DNA of 64,000 bases, from contig NZ_VFPG01000001.1 of assembly GCF_006716565.1 (NCBI RefSeq), positions 2,232,001 to 2,296,000 of the forward strand, written 5' to 3'. Each line of letters begins with the position of its first letter. Positions within the stretch are counted from its first letter, which is position 1. Origin of the DNA: Nocardia bhagyanarayanae (lineage in GTDB: Bacteria; Actinomycetota; Actinomycetes; Mycobacteriales; Mycobacteriaceae). Of the stretch, positions 53,341 through 62,172 are shown piece after piece. The position numbers and the translations under genes were made by a program. The notes under the pieces are model-generated. The model made no database searches. It was given only the letters and a program-made list of their open reading frames with translations, and had not been told where the DNA came from.

Positions 53341-53712
53341 TCAGAGGTGCGGGGCCATTCCTCCGCTCGTCGTCCGGTGCATGCGCGCCGTGACCGCGGG
53401 CAGCGCCGCGACCGCGACGACTACGGTGACCACGCCGACGATCCACGAGGTCCAGGACGCACCGCGGTACTCGGTGTAGTCCATCACCCATGGGGCGAGG
53501 AACAGCAGTGCGCCGAACAGCGCCATCGCGTAGTCGGCCATCGCCATGGCGGGCCGGGCCATCTGCGCCAAGCCGGTGAGGGCGATCAGCACGCCGAGGA
53601 CGATCATCGTCCACATGGCCCTGTCGTTCGTGTCCACCCAGATGGGGGACAACGCGGTGAAGGCGCCGAGTATGACGGCAAGCAGGTCCTGCGCGCGACT
53701 CTCGGTGAACAT
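53341..53712 (-). CDS. SPW repeat membrane protein
   Basis: 123 residues with four hydrophobic helices in two similar halves: LLAVILGAFTALSPIWVDT and ALFGALLFLAPWVMDY, the SPW-type repeats. ATG 53712 has GGAGG ahead. Function unknown; a membrane stress role is often assumed. Confidence 0.85.
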   Translation of the reverse strand: MFTESRAQDLLAVILGAFTALSPIWVDTNDRAMWTMIVLGVLIALTGLAQMARPAMAMADYAMALFGALLFLAPWVMDYTEYRGASWTSWIVGVVTVVVAVAALPAVTARMHRTTSGGMAPHL

Positions 53713-53900
53713 GGTGTGCCTCCTAGGGCTGGAAATATGTCCTGACCTCGGTATAGTCCTGATTGACCGCCCGATCAATATCGGTACGGACACGATTGCG
53801 CGGCGATAGCCGACCCCACGGGAGTGACCGCCGACACATCCGAACTTGACCAAGCAGACGCTAGGGTGAGGATCGTGCCGACGGATGAAGGGATTGCCGC

Positions 53901-55097
53901 ATGACCGCGCCGATCGTGATCGTGGGGGCCGGACTCGCCGGGCTGCGCACCGCCGAGGAACTGCGCCGCGCCGGATACACCGGCGAGCTGGTCCTGATCG
54001 GCGACGAGCCGCGGTTGCCCTACGACCGCCCACCGCTGTCCAAGCAATTCGTCCGTGGCGAGACCGACGACACCACGCTGCGCCCCGCGGAATTCTTCGA
54101 GGAGAAGCGGATCGAGTTGCGCCTGAACGTGACGGCGACCGCCGTGGACACCGCGGCGCGGCGGGTCACCCTGGCCGACGGCAGCGCCGTCGACTACGAC
54201 CAGCTCGTCATCGCGACGGGCCTGCGTCCGCGCCGCCTGCCCGGCCTGCCCGAGCTGTCGGGCGTGCACGTGCTGCGCGGGCACGCGGACGCGGCCGCGC
54301 TCCGCGACGAATTGCGCGGCGCCACAAGGGCTCTCGTGGTCGGCGCGGGCTTCATCGGCTGCGAGCTCGCGGCCAGCTTCCGCGCGGGCGGCGTCGAGGT
54401 GACGCTGATCGAACCGCAACCGACGCCGCTGGCCTCCGTGCTCGGCGAGCGGGTCGGCGAGCTGGTCGCGCGCATGCACCGCGCCGAGGGCGTCGACCTG
54501 CGCTGCCGCACCGGACTGGACACCTTCCTCGCCGACGACGCGGGCCGGGTGCGTGGCGCGTTGTTGTCCGACGGCACCGAGCTGCTCGCGGACTTGGTCG
54601 TGATCGGCGTCGGCTCGCGTCCGGTGACCGAATGGCTGACCGACTCCGGGATCGCGCTCGCCGAACCCGCCGAGGGTGGCGGCGTGCTGGCCGACGAGGT
54701 CGGCCGGACCTCCGCGGACCGGGTGTGGGCCGTCGGCGATGTCGCCGCGTGGCGGCACGAGACCGGCGAACGCAAGCGGGTCGAGCACTGGACCAATGCG
54801 GGCGAACAAGCCAAACTGCTGGCCTGCGCGCTGCTGGGCGCCGAGCCGCCCACCGCGGCGCGGGTGCCGTACTTCTGGAGCGACCAGTACGACGTGAAGA
54901 TCCAGGCCCTCGGCACCCCGAGCGCCGCCGACGAGGTCACCGTCGTCACCGACGACGGCCGCAAGTTCCTCGCCTACTACGCCAGGAACGGCGTCCTCAC
55001 CGGCGTCGTAGGGGCGGGGATGACGGGCCAGGTCATGAAGGCCCGCGCGAAGATCGCCGCGGCGGCGCCGGTCGCCGACCTGCTCGCGTCCACCTGA
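53901..55097 (+). CDS. FAD-dependent ferredoxin/rubredoxin reductase
   Basis: 398-residue pyridine nucleotide-disulfide-type oxidoreductase: FAD motif IVIVGAGLAGLRTAEELR, PYDRPPLSKQFV, NAD motif ALVVGAGFIGCELAASF, and FAD motif VWAVGDVAAWRHE. It ends with the reductase C-terminal domain (YFWSDQYDVKIQALG). It transfers electrons from NADH to a ferredoxin or rubredoxin for P450 or dioxygenase systems. No P450 is adjacent. Confidence 0.9.
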   Translation: MTAPIVIVGAGLAGLRTAEELRRAGYTGELVLIGDEPRLPYDRPPLSKQFVRGETDDTTLRPAEFFEEKRIELRLNVTATAVDTAARRVTLADGSAVDYDQLVIATGLRPRRLPGLPELSGVHVLRGHADAAALRDELRGATRALVVGAGFIGCELAASFRAGGVEVTLIEPQPTPLASVLGERVGELVARMHRAEGVDLRCRTGLDTFLADDAGRVRGALLSDGTELLADLVVIGVGSRPVTEWLTDSGIALAEPAEGGGVLADEVGRTSADRVWAVGDVAAWRHETGERKRVEHWTNAGEQAKLLACALLGAEPPTAARVPYFWSDQYDVKIQALGTPSAADEVTVVTDDGRKFLAYYARNGVLTGVVGAGMTGQVMKARAKIAAAAPVADLLAST

Positions 55098-55130
55098 GAC
55101 GGTTCGGCCGGGGGGTGCGCCTGTAATACG

Positions 55131-55904
55131 GTGGTCGATGTGATCGTCGCGCTCATCGACTCGGGGCTGGGTTTGCTGCCCACGGCCGCTTGGCTGCGCA
55201 AGCTACGGCCGGACGTGGACCTGCTGCTGCAACTCGATCCGGACGGCGCTCCGTGGGGCCCCAAGCCGGAGCGGTGGACCGTCGATCGCGTGGTGAGCGC
55301 GGCCCGCACGTCGGTCGAGTCGGGCGCCGAAGTGATCGTGCTGCCCTGCAATACCGCCAGCGTCACCGCGTTGGAACACGTGCGCGCCGACGTCGGCCCC
55401 GGCGTCCCGGTGATCGGCACCGTGCCCGCCATCAAGCCGGCGGCCGCGGCCTGCCGCTCGGTCGCGGTGTGGGCCACCGCGGCGACCACCGCGAGCAAGT
55501 ACCAGGCCGACCTCATCGCGGAGTTCGGCGGCGACGCCAAGGTGGTGGGAGTGGCCTGTCACGGCCTCGCCGACGCCATCGATCGCGGCGATCTGGTGGC
55601 GGCCCGCGATTCCATCACCCGGGCCGCCGAGCAGACGCCCGACGACGTGGAGGGCGTCGTTCTCGGCTGCACGCACTACCCGCTGGTCATCGACGCCATC
55701 GTGGCGGCGCTGCCGGTCGGTGTCCGCCTGTTCGACAGCGCGCAAGCCGTTGCCGCGCAGACCATTCGGCGGATGGACGCGCTCGGCAGGCCGACCACCG
55801 GCAACGGTGTCGTTCGGGTACTGAACAGCGGACGACCCGGCGCGCTGCCCGCCAGCGCCGCGGCGTTCGAATCCGGACGCATTCTCGGCGCTGTGCCCGA
55901 GTAA
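55131..55904 (+). CDS. Glutamate racemase family protein
   Basis: 257 residues of the Asp/Glu racemase fold. The two catalytic cysteines are in place: C73 in VLPCNTASVTA and C180 in VLGCTHYPLVI, with the N-terminal IDSGLGLL. GTG start; a second GTG at 55140 is possible. It may be the essential MurI, providing D-glutamate for peptidoglycan, or a paralogue. The genomic context (FAD reductase, AlkD) is unlike the usual murI-adjacent genes, so a paralogue is possible. Confidence 0.8.
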   Translation: MVDVIVALIDSGLGLLPTAAWLRKLRPDVDLLLQLDPDGAPWGPKPERWTVDRVVSAARTSVESGAEVIVLPCNTASVTALEHVRADVGPGVPVIGTVPAIKPAAAACRSVAVWATAATTASKYQADLIAEFGGDAKVVGVACHGLADAIDRGDLVAARDSITRAAEQTPDDVEGVVLGCTHYPLVIDAIVAALPVGVRLFDSAQAVAAQTIRRMDALGRPTTGNGVVRVLNSGRPGALPASAAAFESGRILGAVPE

Positions 55905-55999
55905 AGCGTCCGGCTGGCCTGTTCCACCCGATCGGCGGTGTTGAATCGATCGGGTGCGGGAGACCCGTCCCGCGCCGCGCCGAGGGATGGGAGCCGTCG

Positions 56000-56743
56000 A
56001 TGATCGAAACAGCGCCGACCGCCGCGGATGTGCGGTCAGCACTCGCGGAGGTCGCCGACCCTGCCGACGCGATCCATCTCCAGCGCTTCTTCAAGACCGG
56101 TCCCGGCGAGTACGGCGAGGGCGACGTGTTCATCGGTGTGCGTGTCCCGACGACCCGCGCGGTCGCCAAACGCTTTGCCGCACTCGACCTCACCGAGATC
56201 GACGACCTGCTCGGCAGCGCCGTGCACGAGGAGCGCCTGGCCGGTCTCGTCATCCTGAACGCCCGCTTCGCCAAGGCGGCCAAGCCGCGCACGCTCGACG
56301 TGGCGGGGCAGGAGAAGATGGTGCACCTGTATCTGGACGCCGTGCGCCGCGGCCGGGTGAACAACTGGGACCTCGTCGACGTGTCCGCCGAGAACGTCCT
56401 CGGCCCGTGGTTGCTGGACCGGCCGCGGGATCTGCTCTTCGAGCTGGCCGCCGCGGATTCGCTGTGGCAGCGCCGCGTCGCCCTGCTGACCACCTTCGCC
56501 TTCATCAAGGCGGGCGATCCGAGCACGACCTTCCAACTCTGCGAACAACTGCTGACCGACCGCCGCGACCTCATCCAGAAAGCGGTCGGCTGGATGCTGC
56601 GCGAGGTCGGCAAGCGCATCGACCGGGCGCTGCTGACCGGCTTCCTGGACGAGCACGCGCCACGGATGGGCCGCACCGCGCTCGGCTACGCCACCGAACA
56701 CCTCGAGGCCGCCGACCGAGCCGCCTACCGCGCGGCGCGCTGA
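56000..56743 (+). CDS. AlkD-like DNA alkylation repair protein
   Basis: 247-residue HEAT-repeat DNA glycosylase. Family signatures: VFIGVRVPTTRAVAKRF, NNWDLVDVSAENVLGPWLL (the Trp-Asp catalytic area) and IQKAVGWMLREVGKR. ATG 56000 is chosen with GGGAG ahead. It removes 3- or 7-alkyl purines. It converges on kshB with 7 bases between stops. Confidence 0.88.
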   Translation: MIETAPTAADVRSALAEVADPADAIHLQRFFKTGPGEYGEGDVFIGVRVPTTRAVAKRFAALDLTEIDDLLGSAVHEERLAGLVILNARFAKAAKPRTLDVAGQEKMVHLYLDAVRRGRVNNWDLVDVSAENVLGPWLLDRPRDLLFELAAADSLWQRRVALLTTFAFIKAGDPSTTFQLCEQLLTDRRDLIQKAVGWMLREVGKRIDRALLTGFLDEHAPRMGRTALGYATEHLEAADRAAYRAAR

Positions 56744-56750
56744 GCGGCCC

Positions 56751-57806
56751 TCAGAACTGGATGCGCAACCGATCCGTGACCGGCCGCGCCTGGCAGCCGA
56801 GGATGTAGCCATTCTCGATGTCCTCGGGATCGAGGATCTCGGCGTTCGCCATCTCGACCTTGCCCTCCAGCACCGTGCAGGCGCAGGACCCGCATTCGCC
56901 CTCCTGGCAGGAGTAGGGCACGTCGAGACCCTTGGCGAGCATGATGTCGACCAGCGTCTGCTTGCGCGGCCAGCTCAGCTCGTGCACCTCACCGTCGAGT
57001 TCCACCTCGACGGTCGCCGCGTCGGCGGCCTCCTCGTCGCTCACCTCGACCGGCGCCTGGTCGGCGAACGGGTCTCCGGCAAGGGAATTGAACACCTCGG
57101 CGTGCGTGCGCGACCGCGGAACGCCGAGCCGGCCGAGCGCGTCGTGCACCCGGTCCATGAACGGCTTCGGCCCGCACATGAACGCCTCGTAGCCGGTGTA
57201 GGGCGCGACGAGGGTGGCGAGCGTGTCGGCGGTCGGCAGGCCGAGCAGCGGCTCCAGCCAGTGGATGACGGTGAGCCGCTGCGGGTGCTTGTCGACGAGC
57301 TCGCGCAGTTCGCGCGCGAAGATCACGGTGTCCGCGTCGCGGTTGGCGTAGACGAGCACGATCTTGCCGGTGCCGCGGGCCAGCGCGGACTTCAGGATGG
57401 ACATCACCGGCGTGATGCCGCTGCCCGCGCCGAACAGCAGCAGGTCCTCGTCGAGGTTCTTCGGTGTGAAGACGCCGGAGGGCGGCAGCACCTCGAGCTG
57501 ATCGCCCGCTTTGACGTTGTCGCACACCCAGTTCGAGCCGTAGCCGCCCTCGGTGCGCTTCACGGTGACCTTGGGCTGGTCGTCGGTGTGCGGCGAGCTG
57601 GCCAGCGAGTAGCAGCGGGCCACCGAGCCGGTCAGGTCGCTGGGGATGCGCAGCGTGAGGAACTGGCCCGGCTTGTACTCGAACTTCTCGCGCAGCTCGT
57701 CGGGGACGTCGAAGACCAGCGAGTTGGTGTCGGCCGTCTCGGCGATGACCGCGGCAACCCGCAGCACGACCGAGCGCGAGCCGTGGGGAACTTCGACGGT
57801 TGTCAT
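56751..57806 (-). CDS. kshB: 3-ketosteroid-9-alpha-monooxygenase reductase component
   Basis: 351 residues: FAD domain with RCYSLASSPHTDDQPKVTVK, NAD domain with LLFGAGSGITPVMSILKSAL and CGPKPFMDRV, and a C-terminal plant-type 2Fe-2S ferredoxin domain with cysteines at 300, 305, 308 and 338 (CX4CX2CX29C). It passes electrons from NADH to the oxygenase KshA, which opens the steroid ring B. ATG 57806 matches the KshB N-terminus. kshA is not in the window. An operator matching that before mftA lies at 57866-57879. Confidence 0.9.
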   Translation of the reverse strand: MTTVEVPHGSRSVVLRVAAVIAETADTNSLVFDVPDELREKFEYKPGQFLTLRIPSDLTGSVARCYSLASSPHTDDQPKVTVKRTEGGYGSNWVCDNVKAGDQLEVLPPSGVFTPKNLDEDLLLFGAGSGITPVMSILKSALARGTGKIVLVYANRDADTVIFARELRELVDKHPQRLTVIHWLEPLLGLPTADTLATLVAPYTGYEAFMCGPKPFMDRVHDALGRLGVPRSRTHAEVFNSLAGDPFADQAPVEVSDEEAADAATVEVELDGEVHELSWPRKQTLVDIMLAKGLDVPYSCQEGECGSCACTVLEGKVEMANAEILDPEDIENGYILGCQARPVTDRLRIQF

Positions 57807-57865
57807 GACGTCCTCTCGAATCCGGCACCGCCGGCGACCGCGGGTCCAGCGGCCACCGACAAAAC

Positions 57866-57879
57866 TAGAACGTGTTTCA
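57866..57879 (-). promoter_or_regulatory. kshB operator, core GAACGTGTTTCA
   Basis: TAGAACGTGTTTCA, in the 77-base gap between the TetR gene and kshB, which it should regulate. It fits the published KstR pattern TNNAACNNGTTNNA. The same core GAACGTGTTTCA recurs at 58704-58715 before mftA. Confidence 0.6.
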
Positions 57880-57882
57880 GTT

Positions 57883-58521
57883 TCATCGTACGTCGCGGTC
57901 CGGCTGGTGGACAAGCTGGGCCTCGAGACCCGCGATCAGCACCTCCATGCCGAAGTCGTAGGCGTACTTGCCGCGCAGGTCGGATATGTACTTCGTGGCC
58001 CGCTCCACCGACTCGGGCAGCGCGACTTCCGACAGCGGGGCGCGGTCGCGGGGGTTCACCCGGCTGCGGCCGAACAGGTAGGTGTGGATCGTCGCGTAGG
58101 CGGCGAGCACGTTGCGGTCGGAGAACCCCGCCTCGAACAGGATCTCCATGATTGCGGCGATCAGGTCGAGCTGTTTGCCCAGCATCTGCTCGATGAGCAC
58201 ATCGCCGAGCCCGGGGTGCTTGCGCAGTTTCTCATCGATCTGATCGATGAGTTCGCGCAGGCGCGCCTGCCAGGGCCCGGATTCCGGCGGTGGCTTGCGC
58301 ACTCCGGTGAGCGCGGCGCTGGCGACGAGGTCGAGCAGCTCGCGCTTGTCGGCCACGTAGTAGTACGGCGCCATGGGGGAGACACCAAGTTCGCGGGAAA
58401 GTCGCCGCATGGACAGCTTTTCCACGCCATCCGCGCGAACCACGCGCAGCGCGGCCTCCACGATCTCGGACTCCGACAGTGTGTTTCCGCCCCCGCTCGC
58501 CTGCATTCGACCGACTCCCAT
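57883..58521 (-). CDS. TetR-family regulator next to the mycofactocin genes
   Basis: 212-residue TetR protein of the TetR_C group. The helix-turn-helix is LSMRRLSRELGVSPMAPYYYVADKREL (about 35-60). It differs from mycobacterial MftR, whose DNA-binding region is VSVDDVARAAGIARRTLFRY. It lies divergent to mftA and upstream of kshB, and the two near-identical operators flank it, so it is the natural candidate to bind both. Ligand unknown; a steroid or acyl-CoA is plausible. Confidence 0.85.
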   Translation of the reverse strand: MGVGRMQASGGGNTLSESEIVEAALRVVRADGVEKLSMRRLSRELGVSPMAPYYYVADKRELLDLVASAALTGVRKPPPESGPWQARLRELIDQIDEKLRKHPGLGDVLIEQMLGKQLDLIAAIMEILFEAGFSDRNVLAAYATIHTYLFGRSRVNPRDRAPLSEVALPESVERATKYISDLRGKYAYDFGMEVLIAGLEAQLVHQPDRDVR

Positions 58522-58701
58522 GCCACCTCTACTGCCGCGGGCATGTGCCGCCCGTCACGTTCTGTTCAGCTGCGCTACACCCGAAGTCTAGAGTGCCTGC
58601 GTATCGACCGGTGGGGGTGCGGCAGGTGCGCGCGCGACCCGCGAGGGCGGCGTGCCGGTGCGGCCGGGCCGCGCGACGGGGGAAGGCGGGGTCTCATCGA
58701 T

Positions 58702-58740
58702 TGGAACGTGTTTCACTTTTGCGGGGCTTGTCGCTATGGT
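58702..58740 (+). promoter_or_regulatory. mftA promoter with operator
   Basis: TGGAACGTGTTTCA at 58702-58715 shares the core GAACGTGTTTCA with the kshB site. It overlaps a -35-like TTTCAC, and a -10 TATGGT lies at 58735-58740 after an 18-base spacer. Binding here should repress the mft genes; it could also act on the divergent TetR gene. Confidence 0.6.
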
Positions 58741-58792
58741 GTGACAGGGACTACACAGGTGGTCGCGTTCCGTCGTCAACTCGGAGGTTCTC

Positions 58793-58897
58793 ATGCCGCA
58801 TCAGTTCATCGCACCGAGCGATACCGACGCAGCGGAGCTCGTCGAGGAGAGCCTCATCGAAGAGGTGTCCATCGACGGCATGTGCGGCGTCTACTGA
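58793..58897 (+). CDS. mftA: Mycofactocin precursor peptide
   Basis: 34-residue precursor. Its C-terminus IDGMCGVY is the conserved core from which the Val-Tyr pair is processed; the acidic leader [14 protein letters not shown] is recognised by MftB. The ATG is preceded by GGAGG at 58783-58787. It is too short for most gene finders. The product of the pathway, mycofactocin, is a glycosylated redox cofactor. It stands 13 bases before the mftBC gene. Confidence 0.93.
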   Translation: MPHQFIAPSDTDAAELVEESLIEEVSIDGMCGVY

Positions 58898-58910
58898 CGG
58901 GGCGACCGGC

Positions 58911-60467
58911 ATGCTCGATCTCGATGCCCGATGGCAACTCCATCCGAGGGTGGCGCTGCGGCCCGAGCCCTTCGGTGCGCTGCTCTACCACTTCGGCACG
59001 CGCAAGCTCTCGTTCCTGAAGAGTCCGCGCGTCGTCGAGATCGTGCGGTCGCTGCCGGAGCACGCGTCGGCGCGTTCGGCCCTGCGCGCCGCCGGCGTCG
59101 CCGACGAAGGCGCCGCGCCGTACGTGCGGGCGCTCGCGCAACTCGCCGAAGGTGACATGATCATCGGCGCGCCGGTGCATTCGGCCGGCGCCGCGGGAGC
59201 CAAGCCCGCGCTGGCGCAGGCCGTCCGGCCGGATGCGGGGGTGGTCCCGCGGTCGGGCGGCGCTGCGTCGCAAGCCGATCGGGCGGTGCGGCTCGTCGAT
59301 CGTTTCGAGAGCGGCCTCGCCGCGCCGATCTGCCTTACCTGGGAACTCACCTACGCCTGCAATCTGTCTTGCGTGCACTGTCTTTCGTCGTCGGGTCGGC
59401 GCGATCCGCGGGAACTGAGCACCGAGCAGTGCAAGGCGCTGATCGACGAGTTCGAGCGCATGCAGGTGTTCTACGTGAACATCGGCGGCGGCGAACCGAC
59501 TGTGCGCCCGGACTTCTGGGAACTGGTCGACTACGCGACCGCGCACCACGTGGGAGTCAAGTTCTCCACCAACGGCGTTCGCATAACGCCGGACGTCGCG
59601 GCCCGGCTGGCCGCGAGCGACTATGTGGACGTGCAGATCTCGCTGGACGGCGCGGACGCGGCGGTCAACGACGCGGTGCGCGGACCCGGCTCCTACGACA
59701 TGGCGATCCGGGCGCTGGAGAACCTGTCGGCCGCCGGTTTCCGTGACGCGAAGCTCTCCGTCGTGGCGACCAGGCACAACATCGGCCAGCTCGACGAGTT
59801 CCGCGCCATCGCCGAGAAGTACGGCGCCACACTGCGTCTCACCCGCCTGCGGCCCTCCGGTCGCGGCGCCGACGTGTGGGACGAGCTGCACCCCACCCCG
59901 GACCAGCAGCGGGTGCTCTACGACTGGCTGTTGCGCAACGGCGAGGGCGTTCTGACCGGCGACTCGTTCTTCCATCTCTCGGCCTTCGGGCAGGCGCTGC
60001 CCGGTCTGAACATGTGCGGCGCGGGCCGCGTGGTCTGCCTCGTCGATCCGGTGGGCGACGTGTACGCCTGCCCGTTCGCCATCCACGACCGCTTCCTGGC
60101 CGGAAACGTGGTGTCCGACGGCGGTTTCCGTAATGTGTGGCAGACCTCGGAGCTGTTCTCCGAGCTGCGCGCGCCGAGCGGCGGCGGCGCCTGTTCCGGG
60201 TGCGCGCACTACGACGCCTGTCGTGGCGGCTGCATGGCGGCGAAGTTCTTCACCGGACTGCCCGCCGACGGGCCGGACCCGGAGTGCGTGCAGGGCTACG
60301 GCGAGGCCGCGCTGGCCGACACCGGACGGACCATTCCCCGCTCCACGGTGGACCACTCGCGCCGGGCGGCGCCGCGCCGAGGATCGGCACGCAAGGCAGG
60401 GCCGATTCCGCTCACCCTCTCGGTCCGGCGTCCGTCGCGCGCCTGCGACGAGAGTCCGCTGGCATGA
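58911..60467 (+). CDS. MftB-MftC fusion: precursor-binding chaperone plus radical SAM maturase
   Basis: One open frame of 518 residues joins two normally separate proteins. Residues about 1-92 are MftB (RWQLHPRVALRPEPFGALLY, HFGTRKLSFLK), which holds MftA. A linker of about 35 residues rich in Ala, Gly and Pro follows. From about 126 it is MftC (VRLVDRFESGLAAPICLTWE), with the radical SAM cluster at C150, C154 and C157 (ACNLSCVHC), GGGEPTVRPDFWEL and the SPASM-type cysteines CGAGRVVC, CSGCAHYDACRGGC. MftC decarboxylates the C-terminal Tyr and makes the Val-Tyr lactam. No stop or convincing internal ribosome-binding site separates the halves. mftD and mftE do not follow. Confidence 0.93.
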   Translation: MLDLDARWQLHPRVALRPEPFGALLYHFGTRKLSFLKSPRVVEIVRSLPEHASARSALRAAGVADEGAAPYVRALAQLAEGDMIIGAPVHSAGAAGAKPALAQAVRPDAGVVPRSGGAASQADRAVRLVDRFESGLAAPICLTWELTYACNLSCVHCLSSSGRRDPRELSTEQCKALIDEFERMQVFYVNIGGGEPTVRPDFWELVDYATAHHVGVKFSTNGVRITPDVAARLAASDYVDVQISLDGADAAVNDAVRGPGSYDMAIRALENLSAAGFRDAKLSVVATRHNIGQLDEFRAIAEKYGATLRLTRLRPSGRGADVWDELHPTPDQQRVLYDWLLRNGEGVLTGDSFFHLSAFGQALPGLNMCGAGRVVCLVDPVGDVYACPFAIHDRFLAGNVVSDGGFRNVWQTSELFSELRAPSGGGACSGCAHYDACRGGCMAAKFFTGLPADGPDPECVQGYGEAALADTGRTIPRSTVDHSRRAAPRRGSARKAGPIPLTLSVRRPSRACDESPLA

Positions 60468-60658
60468 TCACCCGCCGGTTGCCAGCCGTGCGCTGCCAGC
60501 CGGCGAGCGCAGCGGATCGGGGGTCCGTCGATGAATAGCCGATGCGTTGCTGGGTGGTGTGACCGAATTGTCCGCAACTCCACCGCAACACGCCGCGGCG
60601 CGGCGGGCACACGGTCACGGGCCTATTCGCGCGGAATTCGATCCTTTTTTCGGGACCG

Positions 60659-62101
60659 ATGATGCCCGCGCGCGAATCTCCGCCTAGCATGCCAGGAATG
60701 CGCCATGATCGACTGCCCGACGGCTTCGGGGTACGGATCGATCCACGGGTACGCGCATACTCCGGGGGACGCATCCTGATCGGGGGCTCACCCGCCAGGT
60801 TGCTACGACTTGCCCCGGAGGCCGCCGAGATGATCGGCGACGGGTACCTCGAGGTCACCGACCCCAAGTCGGCGGTTGTTGCCAGACGGCTGCTCGATTC
60901 CGGAGTCGCCAACCCGCGGCCGCGACTGCTGCCTTCGCCCGACGACGTGACCGTCATCGTGCCGCTGCACAACAACGCCGAGGGCCTCGCCCGGCTGTTG
61001 GCGGCGCTGCGCGGCCACAACGTGATCGTCGTGGACGACGGCTCCGACCAACCGGTGCGGATTCCCGAATCCCGGGGCACCCGCTGCCGGGTCACCGTGC
61101 TGCGCCACGATCGACGGCAGGGCCCCTCGGCGGCCCGCAACGCCGGGCTGCGGGCGGCGACAACCGAATTCGTCGCCTTCCTGGACTCCGACGTGGTGCC
61201 GCGCAGCGGTTGGCTCGAGGTGATGCTCGGGCACCTCAGCGATCCCGAGGTCGCGCTCGTCGCGCCGCGCATCGTTGCGCTGGATTCGGAGTCCAACGCG
61301 CTGGCCCGCTACGAGCACACCCGCTCCTCGCTCGACCTGGGCAGGCGGGAGGCCGCCGTGCAATCCCGCGGCCTGGTCTCGTACGTGCCGAGCGCCGCGC
61401 TGCTGGTGCGGCGGCAGGCGCTGCTCGCCGAGGGCGGCTTCGACGAGACCATGCGGGTCGCCGAGGACGTGGACCTGTGCTGGCGGCTGGAGCGAGCGGG
61501 CTGGCGGCTGCGCTACGAGCCCGCCGCGCATGTGGCGCACGATCACCGCGTCTCGTTCCCGTCCTGGTTCGGGCGAAAGATGTTCTACGGCACCGGCGCG
61601 GCTCCGCTCGGCGAGCGGCACGGCAACGGCATGGTCTCGCCGCTGTCGGTGCCGTCCTGGACGGTGCTCGCCGCGGTGCTGTTCGGGACGATGTCGAAGT
61701 GGGGCCTGCTCGGCGGCATCGTCACGCTGGCCACCGCGCTCGCCCGGCTGCGCCGGGTGTTCACCGCGCTGGACAACCCGACGCGCATCGCGGCCATCTA
61801 CCTCGCCCGCGGGTTCTTCGCCGGGCTGTGGCGGTTGGCGTCGGCGATGTGCAGGCACTACTGGCCGGTGACCGTGCTCGCGATGCTGGTCTCCCGGCGC
61901 ATCCGGCGGATCGCGGTGACCATGGCGGTGGCCGACGGCCTCGCCGACTGGTTCACCCACCGCGACGCGGGCGGGCTCGACCCGTTCCGCTACCTGGCCT
62001 ACAAGCGTCTCGACGACATCGCCTACGGCACCGGGCTCTGGCTCGGCGCCTACCGGGCGCGCAGCGTCGAGGCGCTCAAACCCACGGCGCCGTCGCGGTG
62101 A
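60659..62101 (+). CDS. mftF: Mycofactocin glycosyltransferase
   Basis: GT2-family glycosyltransferase of 480 residues that adds glucose units to mycofactocin. N-terminal recognition region [20 protein letters not shown], then GT2 motifs [61 protein letters not shown] (DxD), and [22 protein letters not shown]-terminal membrane helices include [21 protein letters not shown] 60659 is the longest start; ATG 60689 or 60698 would be closer to homologues. It lies 191 bases after mftBC where mftD and mftE would be expected. Confidence 0.92.
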   Translation: MMPARESPPSMPGMRHDRLPDGFGVRIDPRVRAYSGGRILIGGSPARLLRLAPEAAEMIGDGYLEVTDPKSAVVARRLLDSGVANPRPRLLPSPDDVTVIVPLHNNAEGLARLLAALRGHNVIVVDDGSDQPVRIPESRGTRCRVTVLRHDRRQGPSAARNAGLRAATTEFVAFLDSDVVPRSGWLEVMLGHLSDPEVALVAPRIVALDSESNALARYEHTRSSLDLGRREAAVQSRGLVSYVPSAALLVRRQALLAEGGFDETMRVAEDVDLCWRLERAGWRLRYEPAAHVAHDHRVSFPSWFGRKMFYGTGAAPLGERHGNGMVSPLSVPSWTVLAAVLFGTMSKWGLLGGIVTLATALARLRRVFTALDNPTRIAAIYLARGFFAGLWRLASAMCRHYWPVTVLAMLVSRRIRRIAVTMAVADGLADWFTHRDAGGLDPFRYLAYKRLDDIAYGTGLWLGAYRARSVEALKPTAPSR

Positions 62102-62172
62102 GATCCACCGCGCCGCCGCGCTGATCGTTTTTTGCCGGGCCGACGGCCCGCCCGTCGGATGAGCTGGTTCCT

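Noticed and set aside
58479..58910. Upstream extension of the mftBC frame to 662 codons
   Set aside because: It runs opposite the TetR start and through mftA in another frame; the MftB start at 58911 fits the family.
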